A stretch of DNA of 64,000 bases from Irpex lacteus (Eukaryota > Basidiomycota > Agaricomycetes > Polyporales > Irpicaceae). The stretch spans positions 41,718-105,717 of the forward strand of contig MQVO02000058.1 in the NCBI GenBank assembly GCA_001986395.2. The letters run 5' to 3'. This document shows positions 10,058-22,988 of this stretch, piece after piece (position 1 is the first letter of the stretch; the number at the start of each line of letters is the position of its first letter). Below the pieces are notes generated by a model. The model did not search any database. It worked only from the letters and a program-made list of their open reading frames with translations, and was not told the origin of the DNA. Both the position numbers and the translations under genes were made by a program.

Positions 10058-11790
10058 CTTCGTGTTTGTCAGACAAAGCGGTGATCCGGGAGCAGAAGGG
10101 TGGCACAGCATATAGCTGCAGGCCTGCTGCAGGTTTCACCTGGTTTCACAATAGCTTGAGCGTCGCGCGTTTAATTACCGCGCACATCCCTTGTTGTTGT
10201 AGACCAGTAATCCGGTATAAATAGGGCCACTGGCCTCCGCCATGCGTTGAGGTACACGCCTGTTGTTGTTGTCATTCGTTCTTCAGTGGTACACATTCTC
10301 GTTGCTGGTTAGACAAAGCATCCTAAGTATCCAAATTTCAAATGTCAGTCGTTAGTAGGACAGTCGTGCCTGAAATCGATGCGTACGGGTTCCTAAAGAC
10401 ATTCTCATTGGTCCATCAAGCCGATCAAAACATACAAAGCGTTTGTAATGAAAAAAGGCAAGCTTTGTGACGTACTGTATTATTCGACTGCATTGGATCG
10501 CTAGCTGGCAGTAGTACTGCCGGTAAAGCTCACACACAGCGTTGCATAAACTCGACCACAGGATGAGGTGGTCGAAACAGAGAAAAGCAACTGCCACCAC
10601 CGTGTGTCGGTTGCCTCGGCATTGTAAGGTGGACTCGGATGCGCCCAATGCCCAAACACCTGGTAGAAGGCCGCCCGCGTTATCTTACAATCACGCTAGT
10701 ATAATCGAGGGGCGCAGCCATAGGCAGTGCCACCCGCACATCTCTATTGGCAAGGGAGTTCGACATATCTCACAAGATCCACAGGCTGTCTAGTGCAAAC
10801 TCACCAGCAGCGCTCGTGTATAAGTAGAGCTAGCCCGATGTATCAAGTAAAAAGGACGTACGTACACCGATGGGTCAGAGCAATTGTTGTGTGCCAGCGC
10901 AGGTATAGTATAATTCAACTTGCACGACTCTGTGCAAACGACAATGGCGGTATGGTGGGAGCAGAACGAGCATTGCAAGCTTACCACCACCGCGACGGTG
11001 AGTGAGAGACCTCCGTGGGAACGTCGGAGTATGAACTCATCGTCGGCAAGAATCCTTCAAAGAGGATGCGCGCCGCTCTCCCAAGGTTTCTACGCTACTA
11101 TACGTCTCATTAATCCGCTAGAGGTCTTCACCTATCCGCAAATACATCGCCAAGAATGATGGAAGCTGTCGGTGCTAGACTCTGCCGAACAGCTCGGTCA
11201 GACACTGCAGCCACGGTCAGCAGTGCTTCCATAGTAAGTAGTACTCTGACGAATGCCATAGTTTACTTGCTAATTGCGTGTGCCCTAGGTCGCCCTGTTC
11301 GCCGTGTCGTGAATTGTGCTCGATAGCATGGAATGTGCCGTAGCTACCACCCTCGAAGTTTGAGCCATTCGGTGATTTCTTCGTTGCTTTCCTGATGTAC
11401 AAACAAACTTCACAGCCTGCATTCGTTTGAAATGCCACTCGCCCGTGCGAGGTGATTCTAAAGGAGATACGAGTGAGCGAGATCTGGGCCGTGCTCTGCT
11501 GGACGAATGACTGGTGCAGCCACATTGCTCGCGCGCGAGTGCTTCGAAAACGTGGCCGTATGTCAATACCGGATCCTTTACTAGTAGACACTGGCATCTC
11601 CGCAAATGGTATAAGCATCAAATTACTAGATGACCACAACATTGCAGAAGTACAGTTCAGGCAGTACATCAGGAAGGTTATATAGACACTTCCTCATCAT
11701 GATGCTACTGATCTTAGTGCCACCGGGGGCAGACTGCGGCCGCATCCCTAGGGCAACATAAAGGTGAGGTGGCTATGATTGGGAGGAGTT
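10058..11790. other. Gene-poor stretch
   Basis: No gene is supported. The longest open frame is 150 codons on the minus strand (11669-11217), but it has no motif I recognise and overlaps open frames on the other strand. Confidence 0.4.
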
Positions 11791-11795
11791 CCTTG

Positions 11796-11803
11796 TATAT
11801 AAG
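11796..11803 (+). promoter_or_regulatory. TATA box upstream of PalI-like gene
   Basis: TATATAAG on the plus strand lies about 215 bases before the ATG at 12014. A possible 5' leader intron begins near 11860 (GTAAGTCTCG), which would explain the distance. Confidence 0.4.
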
Positions 11804-12013
11804 TCAAAGATGGCTCAGGTGTGGCACCTCAGGCCACATCGCGATACTTCTTTCACAGCTAGTAAGTCTCGGCTGCCATCTACGTTCTTCACCACTGTTG
11901 TGAGATATTCGGGTACGTAGGCCCACGTTCATTCATATCTTTGTATAATTTCACAACTGAAAACGATTTACCAGGTTTTATAACAGAGTTGAAACGCCGT
12001 ACACCAAGACACG

Positions 12014-13188
12014 ATGGTTCCCCTTCAAGCCCACTTCAAAGGAGACCCTATTCATCGCAGGCTCCACATACTCTCTCTCGCGAGTCTTCTCATAACCTTG
12101 GCGTTTCTGATTTACTTGTCTGTCTCCAACATCGACAGCTCCAGTCGCACAGCTTTCGAGCTCGCATTGGCTGAATTTACTGCTGGAGCTTCCCCAAATA
12201 AACTCGTAGATGGCAGCAGTGGGGAGACGGTAGCCGAAGGTCTGCGCTATATCCACGTGAGCTAATTCATATGAACTACATTTCTCTGTATTTAACGAAT
12301 AACCGTTTGCGTCAGTACGGCCTTTGGTAGGCCATCTAATGATGCGATGGGTGTGGGTACTTATCTTAACCAGGAACTACTGTTGGGAGACCATAGCCAG
12401 TTTTCAGGTTTCATGCAGTAAATCAGGTAAGTAGCCATATTGATATCTCGACGCTCGCAACCAGTACCTGTCTGACAACCCTGCCATTCACCACGAAACT
12501 GTAGGTCTTGGTTACTCGCACACCATCGTCAGGACTGACGAGTTCCCAATATCACTCACCATATCGTCGAATCTGACACGTGCATTCGTTCTTCATCCTA
12601 TTGGTACGTATTTTCTGGCAATCCCGCCTTCAATGCCGGTGTACTCATCATCGTACAACTATAGCCGCTGTAGTGGCGCTCTTCGCTCTTCTCCCTACTA
12701 TTTATCTCAGAACGGCGTTCAAAGGCTACACCGTTGTCCTCTCTACGGTCTCAATGGTTATGGTACTAGCCACGTTGGCGGTCGATATCGCATTCGTGTC
12801 AATAAATTCGGCTAAATTCGATGCGAACCCCAGCTTGTACGTTTGGGTATATTTCAGTCTTGGTGAGTCCAATATCACTCACTGTAGTCTCTTGACGCAC
12901 TCAAACACGTTTACAGGCTTCTGGCCCATGATCGTGCCCACCCTCTTTAGTATTATTGCCTGTGTCGTCATTTCCGTCCAATATTGGAAGGGGCGCCACG
13001 TGAAAGCTGTCGACTTCGCGGAGGCTGACTACCCTATGTCACCCACTGCCGCTGCCAATGAAGAACCAGGCTTTGACAACGGGCCGTGGTGGAGGAGGTT
13101 CAAGTGGGCTGGGGCAAGTACGGCGAGCGTGAATCGTTCTCAGGCAACCAGCGTGATCGGGGAGCAACCTACGGATCGGTCTATGTGA
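12014..13188 (+). CDS. PalI/Rim9/SUR7-like four-helix membrane protein
   Basis: A plasma-membrane protein of the SUR7/PalI superfamily, whose members act in ambient-pH signalling (Rim9/PalI) or eisosomes. Six exons, 12014-12256, 12316-12326, 12374-12426, 12505-12603, 12665-12862 and 12917-13188, give 876 bases (291 residues). One exon is only 11 bases. Helix 1 is LASLLITLAFLIYLSV. After a loop, Y-G-L-W-N-Y-C and GLGYS match the family pattern of a W/C motif followed by LGYS. Helices 2-4 are AVVALFALLPTIYL, VVLSTVSMVMVLATLAVDIA and FWPMIVPTLFSIIACVVISV. The cytosolic tail is polar. Whether it is PalI proper or a paralogue cannot be told from sequence alone. Confidence 0.75.
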
Positions 13189-13282
13189 ATTGTTGGAGTG
13201 ATTTGGCCACGATTTTGGTGATGGACAGTTACGAGCTTGTATACGAAGGGGAATGCGGCGTTGGCTTCTGTTACCACTAACT

Positions 13283-13303
13283 AGTGCATCATGATGATGC
13301 ACT
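13283..13303. other. Hairpin after the PalI-like gene
   Basis: AGTGCATCA and TGATGCACT form a perfect 9-base-pair stem around a TGA loop, 95 bases after the stop codon. It may be part of the 3' untranslated region; no function is implied. Confidence 0.4.
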
Positions 13304-13568
13304 TACTACTGCTGATCTCAACATGATTATAACGCCGTTGATGAATGAATAACACCTCTCGCATTCTGACCGACACTATTATGCTTAGATCATTCGCTGC
13401 CTCAGAAATAGGTAAGAGAGACGGGCCAATTCCTCAGAGCCCCAAAACGACCTCGGTCACGGTAGAGAAGCTCGGTAGCGAGCGCCTGCGCCACAAAGCC
13501 GCTTGGCTGCCTGTTATGGATACGACGTTGCCGAGGCTCGGCACGCTTGCTTCTTCCGGACACCACTC
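13304..13568. other. Upstream region of GPI12
   Basis: Short stretch that should hold the GPI12 promoter and leader. An open frame starting at 13345 overlaps it in another frame but looks like chance. Confidence 0.4.
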
Positions 13569-14554
13569 ATGGCGACTAGGCTAACCCAAATCGCCTGGTT
13601 ATTCCTGCTAGTGGCCTTATTGGTCAAGGCACTACAGGAACCAGTACAGAACAATGCCACCCAATTCCAAAACACCAGCTCAGCGGCCACGAATATCCTT
13701 TTACTGACCGCACACCCTGATGACGAATGCATGTTCTTCGCACCGACGCTGCTTGGGATACGCAGCCTGGCTCAACAATCTAGAGGGCTTGAAGAAATTG
13801 GGCGCGATTCGAATTTGTACTCGTTGTGTCTCTCTGTGGGTAATGCGGACGGACTTGGCGGTGTTAGACGAGAGGAACTTGGGCGAAGTCTCGATGTACT
13901 TGGTATACCCGAGGACCGTAGACATTTAGTCGATAGGCAGTAGGTCACTTCTGTGAAAAATTAAAAACTGTTCTAAATACATATACAGGGATTTACAGGA
14001 TGATATCACGTTACACTGGAACGAGAGCACGATCTCAGAGGTCATAGAACCTTACGTGATCGAAAATAGCATCAACGTTGTATGTACCTCTCTCATCGGT
14101 GTATCAGTTCATTACTTCCACTCATACTACCTCTACATAGATCCTAACCTTCGACTCACTCGGCATATCCAGCCACCCGAACCACAAATCCCTCCCGCGC
14201 GGCGTCCTCCACTTCCTTTCCACATACAAGGAAAAAAACACCACACCACCTCTCCGCCTATTCACGCTCATATCCCACCCGCTGGTCGACAAATACGTAG
14301 GGATAGTGGCCCCTCTCCTCGCCAAACTTGACATCCTATTCGGTGGCCTTCTACAACGGTACAGCCTAGTTCCCGAACCGACCTCCGGGCTACCCGTCTT
14401 TGTGTCGGGTATCCGAGAGTATGTCGGTGCGCTGCGTGCGATGATGAAGCACAAGAGCCAGTTGGTTTGGTTCCGATGGCTATACGTGGCGTTTTCGAGG
14501 TACATGTGGGTGAACGAGTGGGTGGAGCTGGTTCCACAAACCGAGGGGGCTTAG
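13569..14554 (+). CDS. GPI12: GlcNAc-PI de-N-acetylase (PIG-L/Gpi12)
   Basis: This ER membrane enzyme removes the acetyl group from N-acetylglucosaminyl-phosphatidylinositol, the second step of GPI-anchor synthesis. Exons 13569-13939, 13989-14079 and 14141-14554 sum to 876 bases (291 residues). An N-terminal helix (IAWLFLLVALLVKAL) anchors it in the membrane. The zinc-binding motif TAHPDDECMFFAPTL sits near residue 50, followed by LCLSVGNADGLG and RREELGRSLDVLGI. The second metal motif HPNHK follows in exon 3 after LTFDSLGIS. The C-terminal part contains QLVWFRWLYVAFSRYMWVNE, usual for the family. Length fits the 250-300 residues of fungal Gpi12. All expected metal residues are present. Confidence 0.93.
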
Positions 14555-14766
14555 ATTCATGTCGTTCGCATAGACTCTCCATGACTTTCTGTGCTTAGGA
14601 ATATGTATAAATTGACATAATTGGTATACTCAGTTGTAACGTGTTACACAACAAAACAAGACAGGATTAGATTGGACGTAGTACCGAAAGAGCGGGAACA
14701 AACAAAACAACAAGAAAGGACGGTATACACATAGCGACAATACATAGTGATCGGTCGATTCAGAAT

Positions 14767-17700
14767 CTAGAGCAGGTCGTCAACTTCATCCGCATCCTCA
14801 TCGTCAGACGAATCCATGATAGAGTCCTCCCTTGTAAACGACACCTCAGAAACGCGACGAGCAGCTTCTCGGATACCAGCAACACCACTCGCATCGTTAG
14901 CATGCTTGCGTATCCGATTGGGAGCGGGAGTCGGGTCGTCGTCGTCTTCCTCGCCATCGTCTTCATCTGCATTACTCTCCTCCTCTTCGTCTTCTTCAGT
15001 ATCACTCGGAGGCGGAGCAGCTAGGGTCTTCGATACTGCAGCGCGCGATTTGACGGCGCTAGAAACCAAAAATTGACCATCGGTTCAAATGCCTAAAGAG
15101 CATAAGCAAGAAACGACATACGCAGAACGCTTAGGCATAACTCTACTAGGAGTGATAGCAGCCGTTATAGGTTCGTCATCGCGACTCGTAGCCACAGACG
15201 CAGCTTCAGATTCGGCATCCGACTGGGACAACCTCGGCCTCCTACACCACGCGATATATCAGTCAGCATGGTGCTACGGCTCAAGAAAAGTCGATGGGAT
15301 GGCTTACTTGGCTTTCCCTTTGCCATTTGACTTGCGCCTCGAAGCCAGAGGAGTCGAATCGTCCCCGGACATACCACTGATAGAGGTCTCGCTCTCCGAG
15401 GTGATGCTCCCAGATCGTCTACACCAAGCATTAGCACCTCATAACATACTAATCATAGCGAGTGCTCACCGTTTCCTACCGCCTTTCTTCTTCGGCAGCT
15501 CAATCGCATCGTCATCCTCATCCTCAGGCACGATCTGATCCAAAAACTCGAACATCCCCTTCAGATACTCCAATTGCCGGTAGTCGTCCTCGTTGAAGTC
15601 GGCGAGCTGCTGTTCGTATTTCTTGTTGATGCTGGCTTCGAATTTGGAGAAGGCGTTTCGGGTGGAGGTGTCCCGCAGTGGGCGGCGCTGTGTAATGTAA
15701 TATGTCGTATATGAGTTGTGTATTGAGTAAATGATGGAGAGGAAAGGGATACGCACGCTACTCAGGTTGTGAATGAGCAACTTGAGAGAGCGGAGCTTAT
15801 CGTCGTCGACCTGGTCGGGCAAGTACAACTTCCCAAGAAGCTGGCACAACGTCTTCTTATCTTCCTCTACACCACAATCAGCATCCCCTCTTAACACCCA
15901 TACACACATAAACGAACGCACTCTCGAGATCATCGTTAAACAGCGCCCTAATAATATCGCTCGCGAGGTCGATGTGTATCTGGTCATCTACGGCGTGACC
16001 AGGTACGTTCTGCGCGATCGCACTTCCAACACCGTTGATGAGCGATATACTGGGGGTATAAACTTGAAGGATGAGAAGACGGTACGTACTGGGCTTTCTG
16101 GGGGTCTGTCCAGTCGACGATCATTAGGCTGGCCTGGGCGGGGCTGATCATGTCGTCGTCGCTGTCCCATTCTTTGTACGCTTCGCTGAGTTTTTCGTAT
16201 AGCGGGATGAACGCCTAGTGACCGTCGTCAGTCCATCGCACTCGTTCTTGGAGATATAGAAAAGCAAACGTACCTTCTGCATCCGCCGTTGGTGCGCCCC
16301 CGACGAGTAACAATAAACGGGCAAGAAGTACGACAGACACTGGCGGAGTTCTTGGTTATGCGCTGTATCCGGAGACACGTATTTCAGCATCAAGCTGATC
16401 AGGACCTGCAATATTCAATATTCAGTTTTGGTATTCGAAAGGTTTTCTGCGAAGGCTTACCCGATCGTCCGAGATCATGCCAGACAGGACGAGCTTGGAG
16501 ATACCGATGCATATCAACGCCTGCACCTTGTCCGACTCCTCATTATCGAGGATGTGAAGTAGGAACTCCACAATCCGCTCTCCCTACACCCCCCAAACCC
16601 ATCATCAGCACTCTCACTCTCACATCCCACTCAAAAAAGTGTAGTGTATTGAACACTCACATTAGCAGAACTAGGCCCCAAAAAATCCCTATCATGCACC
16701 ATAAGCACATCAAACACCACACACAGCACCTTCACCTTGAGCGGCTCCGGCGCAGCCTGCACCTGGCTCAAGAAAAGCTGGAACGAGTTCATGGCCATGC
16801 GTCGCGCGATGAGGCAGCATAGACCCAGCGCGACGAGCCCCCGCTCGCGGAGGGCGAGTTCTTTGCGTTTTACGGAGGGGATTATTAGTTCGCCGAGGAT
16901 GCCTTCGAGGGTTGAGTTTTCTTCGAATGTCTGTCGGGTGGAAGGGTGGGTGAGTGCGGGTGGGTGGGTTGGGTGAGTGAGTGGGTTAGGGAGCGAAGCG
17001 AAAAGTGAATGGGTGAGTGAGTGGGTGAGGGGTGGGGAAGAAGGAGAGGGAGGAGGTACGTACGCCATTAACACGTTCGAGCATCCCAATACACAACGCC
17101 AAACACCTCAAATCCATAGCGTCCGCGCGAGCCTGCTCCTCGGGGCTCATCTCCGCCGCCGGCTTCGGCGCACGCACAGTCTTCACAGAGGCCGGTGTAT
17201 CCGCGATCGTCGACGTGCTATCGTCCCTCTACAATCCATTCATTCATTCATTAGCTCACACGGGAAAAGAAGAAGAGGGAGAAGAGGAGAAGAGGAGAAG
17301 AGGAGAAGTGGGAGGGAGGTGGGAGGGACGACGACTTACGATCTGCTCGTCTTCGTCATCAGCAGGGTCGCGCAGTTCGTGTACGACTTCAACTACGACG
17401 CGGATGAGGTCTCGTTCGTTGAGCGAGAGGGTGCGGAGGACGTCTAGGCAGCGGCCGAGGAGTCCTTCGGGGAGTATGTCTTGGCAGATCATCGTACCTT
17501 CACACCACGAATACGTCAGCAACAACCTCACCACTTCAACGATGACGAGGGGAGGAAGAGAGAGCACTCACGGACAAGCTGGAACATCTTCCTCCGCCCA
17601 ATCTCATCCGCATAATCCAAACTAACCGCCATCCTCAACATCTCCCCAACGACGAATTCCTGGTCGAGTCGTTCTTCTTCCCTCTTCGCTCGCAATTCGT

Positions 17701-19356
17701 TCTCATCACCACCAACCCCCTCACCACCACGCAAGAACACCTCCTCCTCCTCAGCCTGCATAGCCGCAATAAGCTGCCCCCACACCCCCTGTATCCGAAA
17801 CGCGAGCATAGTAACGACGGGCAGGGCTTCTTCCAGCCGAGTGGCGTCCTTGGTGGAGATGCAGTGGTCGACGAAGACGCGTGCGAGGAAGGTTTTTTCG
17901 GGGGTTGGGGTTTCCCAGAATGATTCTAAGGATAAATTATGATTGAGTATAAATCGCGTTGGGGAGGAGGGGGTAGGGCGTACCATCGAGCTTCAGCGCA
18001 TCGAGAATATCGTTCCTCGATTTAAAGATACACGTCAACGCGTCTTCGGCCGTTGAGTTCTCCACCAGGTCGAACAGTTCAAGGAATGCTACGATGTCTC
18101 CTTCTACATCTACACTCTCTTTCTCCTTACCCTCCTTATCCTTATCGCCCCTCGCAGCGGTAGACCCCCTCGCACTCGTAGTTCCTACTCGCACGACATC
18201 CAACCACGTACTCACAAGCTTCCCCGCCGCAGCTTTCACCCCCTCCTCCCTATCGCCCAACCCGTTACGCACGACCAACTCGCGCTGTTCGATGCTGAAC
18301 ACTCGGGGGTGTGTCGGGCCCATCATCTCCATCTCCATTGTTTGCTCATTTTCTGCGGCGGCGGAGGAGGAGGGAGAAGGGGAGGAAGAGGTGCAGTGCG
18401 GCTCGAGGACGGCGGTGTATACGAGTTTGCGGACGACGGGGTCGACGTCGCGTGTTCGGGCTAGCATGGCGGGGATGGTGCGTGGGTTGATGGGGAGGTT
18501 TGCGAGGGTGGCTCGGCGTACGTCGCTATCCATCATCGTCAGTACTAGTGTTAGTTTTGATTCATGCAGAGTGGGAGGGGTGGAACTCACGCAGAGGTAT
18601 CGTAGGAGAGCGTGTCTACGAGGACGTCTGTGATGTTAGGCTCTTCCGAGGGATCTTCTGACCCGCAGAGTTTGGAGAGGGCTATGACTGCCTGTACGCG
18701 CACGGGGGCTTCTTTGTCGTTGACTCGCTCGAGGAGACAGAGGCGCAGGTCGTTGTACACGTCCTCACTGTGAGTATTGTTAGTTCTAGTAGGATTTAGT
18801 GAGACGAAGGAAGATGTACTCGATCTCTCCGAGGTGGGCGACCATCTCGGCTATGCATTGGACGGCTCTGAAGCGGGCTGTTTTGTCTTTTGCGAGGGAA
18901 CCGCGGAAGAGGAACTTGAGAAGACGGGCGACGAAGCGGGATGCGGTGGAGTCGTCGTCTTCATCTAGTCCTTCTTTTTGTCGTTCTTCGTGGGCTGCTC
19001 ATAGGTATCAGTACCAGACTCACGTAAATAGGCTTGTCCGCCGCACCTTTTTCGTTGATAAACTTTGTGAAACCCCCGACAAACTTGATGACTCTATCCG
19101 CCACCGTCGCGCCCTTCTTCACCGGCATAGCCCGACTCAAACAAGTCAACAGCATATCCTCAAACGCACGCTCGCCCACAAGCTTGATGCTCTTCCCATT
19201 CTGCACAGACTCTGTGATCTTTGCCGCCTCCGACTGGAGCTTGTACAACGCAACGAGGTTCTTCTGGTGATTGGCCGAGGTAGCCTGGACCTGGTCGAAT
19301 ATCTTTGGTATTTCTGATTGGAGGCTGTCCAGGCTGAATGCAACCCGGGCTGGCAT
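14767..19356 (-). CDS. YCG1: Condensin complex subunit 3 (Ycg1/Cnd3/NCAPG)
   Basis: The HEAT-repeat subunit of condensin, which with Brn1 binds DNA and compacts mitotic chromosomes. It is read on the minus strand in at least twelve exons from MPARVAFSLDSLQSEIPKIF at 19356. Recognisable parts are ARFRAVQCIAEMVAHLGEID, RVNDKEAPVRVQAVIALSKL, SADVRRATLANLPIN, DVDPVVRKLVYTAVLEPH, SLNERDLIRVVVEVVHELRD, LREGL-type helices around 16850, EYLKGMFEFLDQIVPE near 15550, and an acidic serine-rich tail ending DSSDDEDADEVDDLL. Clear introns are 18995-19046, 18526-18590 and about 17929-17983. Several introns (16930-17060 and 17230-17339) are stuffed with GGGTGAGT-like and GAGAAGA repeats. It diverges from the RING-finger gene over 236 bases. 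Confidence 0.9.
16925..17045. repeat. Simple G/T-rich repeat in a condensin intron
   Basis: Imperfect copies of GGGTGAGTGAGT fill most of one intron. They create many donor-like GTGAGT (plus strand) or CTCACTCAC (minus strand) stretches, so automated exon calls here are error-prone. Confidence 0.6.
17260..17315. repeat. GAAGAGGA simple repeat in a condensin intron
   Basis: Purine-rich imperfect repeats of GAGAAGAG on the plus strand, which form a pyrimidine tract on the transcribed minus strand. They lie inside the intron 17230-17339. Confidence 0.6.
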
Positions 19357-19592
19357 GTTTCGTCGGCGGAGGGGGTTTCGCGGGAGATGGTTGCTACTAA
19401 AACGCGACGCGCTGGAGCGGGGATATGAACACGTCCACGTGACCTCCCACGTGCCCTACGCGAGGGCGACGCCACTTTAATGACCCCTCGGTGCGTGTAG
19501 ACCACGTTGTGACCGAGGGTCCTCTTTACCCGGACCGCATGTAGCAGGGCCCCCTTGAGCTTGCACCGTCCCTGCCACCGTCCGAGTCGTCG
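19357..19592. promoter_or_regulatory. Divergent promoter of condensin and RING genes
   Basis: Only 236 bases separate the two divergent start codons, so both promoters must overlap here. I see no TATA box. Confidence 0.45.
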
Positions 19593-22500
19593 ATGAGTTC
19601 GTTCTCCAACCCCTCCAGAACACAACGCAGCGATCCATCCCGCATCGCTCCCTTCCTCACAAACGTCGTCACCCACCACGGCCAGCTCACTCTCATCCCG
19701 CCTCAGAATGCTGGTAGGATCAGGAAGGGCGGGAAGAAGGCCCTGCTTGAGCGTGCGAGGACTGAACGTGAACGCAGACGCGATGACGAGCCAAGATTCA
19801 ATACTGCGGCTCCTGCAAGCCCGAGGGCTGCGAACAGGAGGGCGAACCACGCGGAGAGGAGCCCTAGAGCCCCGCCTGCTGTGACGCAGAGATTTTCGAG
19901 AGGTGCGATCTATTCTAATTCTACTTTCGATGGTGGTATTGAATGCTCGCGGTAGATACTATGATACCGGATTACCCGCCTCCGTCGTTTCAGGAGGCGA
20001 TGATGACGCCACCGTTCATTCCACCGGCTGCAGCAGACGTCCAGGAAACGCAGGTTCATGAACCTGAGCCCGCTAACGAAAATATTAATCCTCCTCCAGT
20101 ACAAGAACCCCGCCACGCAGAACTACACATCTCGACGTCATCGCCGTCAATCAGTACACCTACCTCAGGCTCTCCGTCCACAGCAGGGGCCACACCCACC
20201 CCTCCCTCTTCATCTCACTCTCACTCTCATTCACTTGACACACCCACAGAAACCACCCCCGATGCCTCCCCCAACGACGATTCTCCTCAGAGTCACAGCC
20301 AAGCTGCTTCGGGCTCAGACACAGCCTCAGAAGACTCCTCCATCGAACTCGTCTCCCTCGATGCCGACGCATACGACCTCTCCCAACGCCTCGCCGGCCC
20401 TCTGCGCTGCCGCGCCGCGCGCATCCACCGTCGTCAACATCCCTCCCACTCTTCCTCCCCCTCCCACTCTCATGCCCACACCTACACCCACTCACATCAT
20501 AAGGAAACGCATGGAATGCAAACCCCACGACACGTAGCGCACCTCTCTATCGACGTCGACGACGCGCAAGAGAGGGGGAGATGTTCGAGGTGTGGGAGCC
20601 CGACGCCTGAGGACTGTTCGGAGATCCTCCCTGACGAAGTCTCTCCACTTCCTCTTCCTCTTCCTACTAATCACTCTCACCACTCACCCCCCTCGTCGCC
20701 GAAGTCGTCGAAATGGAAACGCCTCTTTGTGCCGACTAGTTCTGGTAGTGGTGGCAACAAAGAGAAGGAGAAGGAGAAGGAGAAAGAGAGTGGGGAGGTA
20801 CCGATGACACCGATGACACCGATGTCGCCCATGCTCGCGAGCCCCAAATCATCCCGCTTTGGGTTCTTGCCGGGTGCGCTCGCGAGTACGCTTACGCTGT
20901 CTTCTCCTTCATCCTCCTTCGCGCCTTCAAGTTCTAGTTCTCCGAGCAAGCCGTCTCCGAACAAACCCTTCGCGAATGGACAGAAAAGGGAGAAGGAGAA
21001 AGAGCTGTCAGTGATGAGACGCATCTTCAGTCCTAAGGGGAAGGATAAAGACCGAGACCCTCAGAAGAGTCTCGGTGGCCTGGGTGCGTTGGGAGGGATG
21101 GGAGGCAGTGGGTTGGGAGCAGTAGTAAATGTACGGGATAGCGTGGATTGGGAGTTTATTGATAAGGAGGTGCCGAGTGTCGACGAGGATGAGGATGCGG
21201 GTGGTATGGAGGACCACCACCACCATAACCAGCAGAGGGGAGGCTCTCCTGTCGAGATGAGCTCGAGCTCTTCTACCTCCACCTCCCATCATTTAACACG
21301 TACGGACACCTCGAGACGAAATACTAGAGAACACAGAGAAAACCACCCTCCTCCTCATGCTGCAATGCCACAACCTGAATCTCGCGAAGAGTACACAGCA
21401 GCAGCAGCATTCATAAACCGCCCAGTCCGACACTCCCCCCTCGCCCTCAACCCCTTTCCCATGTTTGCCTCGAACGCGAACTCTTCAGTCGTCTCTCTCC
21501 CCCTGACGGCTTCGAAACATACCAGTGAACGTCTTCAGCCTAATATGCACGCTCCCTCCCTTACGCCGTCTAACATTAATGGAGATCCCGGAAGGATGGT
21601 AGGATCGGCTGCGAATGGGATTGGGACGTCTTCGCTAGCAAGGAGACAAACACTCTCGACCTCGCACGCCTCGCCTTCTGTGGTGTGGCTCCCGCTCATC
21701 ACGAGCGAAGACGGGAGCGTGACCGTCGCTGGGTCGCCTGTCGTCTCGTCTGCTATGCCGTTCCCCCCTCCAAACCGTATGCCCATGCCGCCTCGTGTGC
21801 CGGCTAGCCCGGTGCACGCTAGGAACCCTTCAGCACCCCCCGCTTCTTCTTCTGCTTCTTCGTTACACCCATCTCATCAAGGACCGGGACGTGCACCTCC
21901 ACACGTCGTCACCTCTCCTCTCGCGTTCTCTATCACGCCAACCTACGACTACGACGAACAATCTCCCTCTCCTTCTCCTACTTTTACAGAGTCCCCAGCG
22001 TCAGCACTTGAAGACTCCCCACAAGACCTCCCCTACCCACCCTCCTTCTCCTCTCCCTCCTTCTCTGACATTCGGGACAGAGAAGTGAGAGACACAAGAC
22101 GCGCCGCACCCCCACCCCTCCGCTCACCCGCCTCAACATCCACCCTCGCATCCACATCCACAACCACAACCACCTACGACTACGATTCCGGTACGAGCTC
22201 CCCGACGACGCCCACGAGACACTACCACGGACGGCCGCTCCCGCAGACCCCGGGTCCGGCGGGGCCGTTTGAGAGGGCGGGGCATACGCCGCTTTTTAGG
22301 CCTGCTTTTTTGCCTGCTGTTCTTAGTGGAGGGGGGCAGCTAGCTTCAGCACCTAGCACTGGACAATCAGCAGCAGCGGCACCACCACCCGTGGATTCAG
22401 ATACACATCGTGATGGGTATTCTGCCAGTGGGCCGTATGAGTACTCGGACCTGGACGTGTACGCGGCACAGGTCGTCGACTCGGACGACCGTGACGGCGG

Positions 22501-22988
22501 CGGGAGGCGTTATGAGGTATATCAAAACCGTGCTGAAGTTCAGCATTATGATGAGAGTAGCGATTGATTGATTGACTGTTGTGTGATGTTAGGACCTTTT
22601 GAGGATCGCAGAGATGGCTGGGCCTGCTGTGTCTCCTCATACCCCCCATAGACCTAATAAACCCCAAAGCGAAGACCATGCGGAGAGTCTGGCGTTGCCT
22701 CCCTCCGGGCGGGTGAAGCTGAAGCTGACGTTGATGGAGGTCGTGGTGGACAAGTGTAGTATTTGTTTGTCGCAGTTCAAGGAGGCGGAGGTGGCGTGTT
22801 TGGGAACTAGGTGTCCGCATGCGTGAGTACTCCCTTCCCATCCTCAACTTCAAATTCGAGTCTGGGAGGTTGAGCAGAGTGGTACGGTGCTGATGATTTT
22901 TGATGGGGCGTGTAGGTTCCATGAGTATTGCTTGAAGCGCTGGATCGCTACGAGGCGGAGCTGTCCTTTGTGCAGGGCAGAGATTTGA
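19593..22988 (+). CDS. Long disordered protein with C-terminal RING-H2 finger
   Basis: Probable E3 ubiquitin ligase. Exons 19593-19902, 19956-22516, 22593-22822 and 22916-22988 sum to 3174 bases (1057 residues) without a stop. The first intron has a CTAAT branch site. The body is low-complexity: serine/proline-rich runs, a His-rich stretch, KEKEKEKEK, and the PPxY-like DYPPPSF near residue 115. The C-terminus is a RING-H2: CSICLSQF, then CPHAFHEYCLKRW and SCPLCRAEI, with all eight ligands (C-C-C-H-H-C-C-C). Joining the RING to the long frame depends on one intron (22517-22592, GTATAT to TTAG). Without it, the long frame stops at 22567 and the RING would be a separate protein of about 125 residues starting near 22614. 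Confidence 0.7.

Noticed and set aside
11217..11669. A 150-codon minus-strand frame in a gene-poor area.
   Set aside because: No motif, no supporting splice signals, and overlapping open frames on both strands suggest chance.
13345..13584. A 79-codon plus-strand frame just before GPI12.
   Set aside because: It overlaps the start of GPI12 in another frame and has no motif; it is probably leader sequence.
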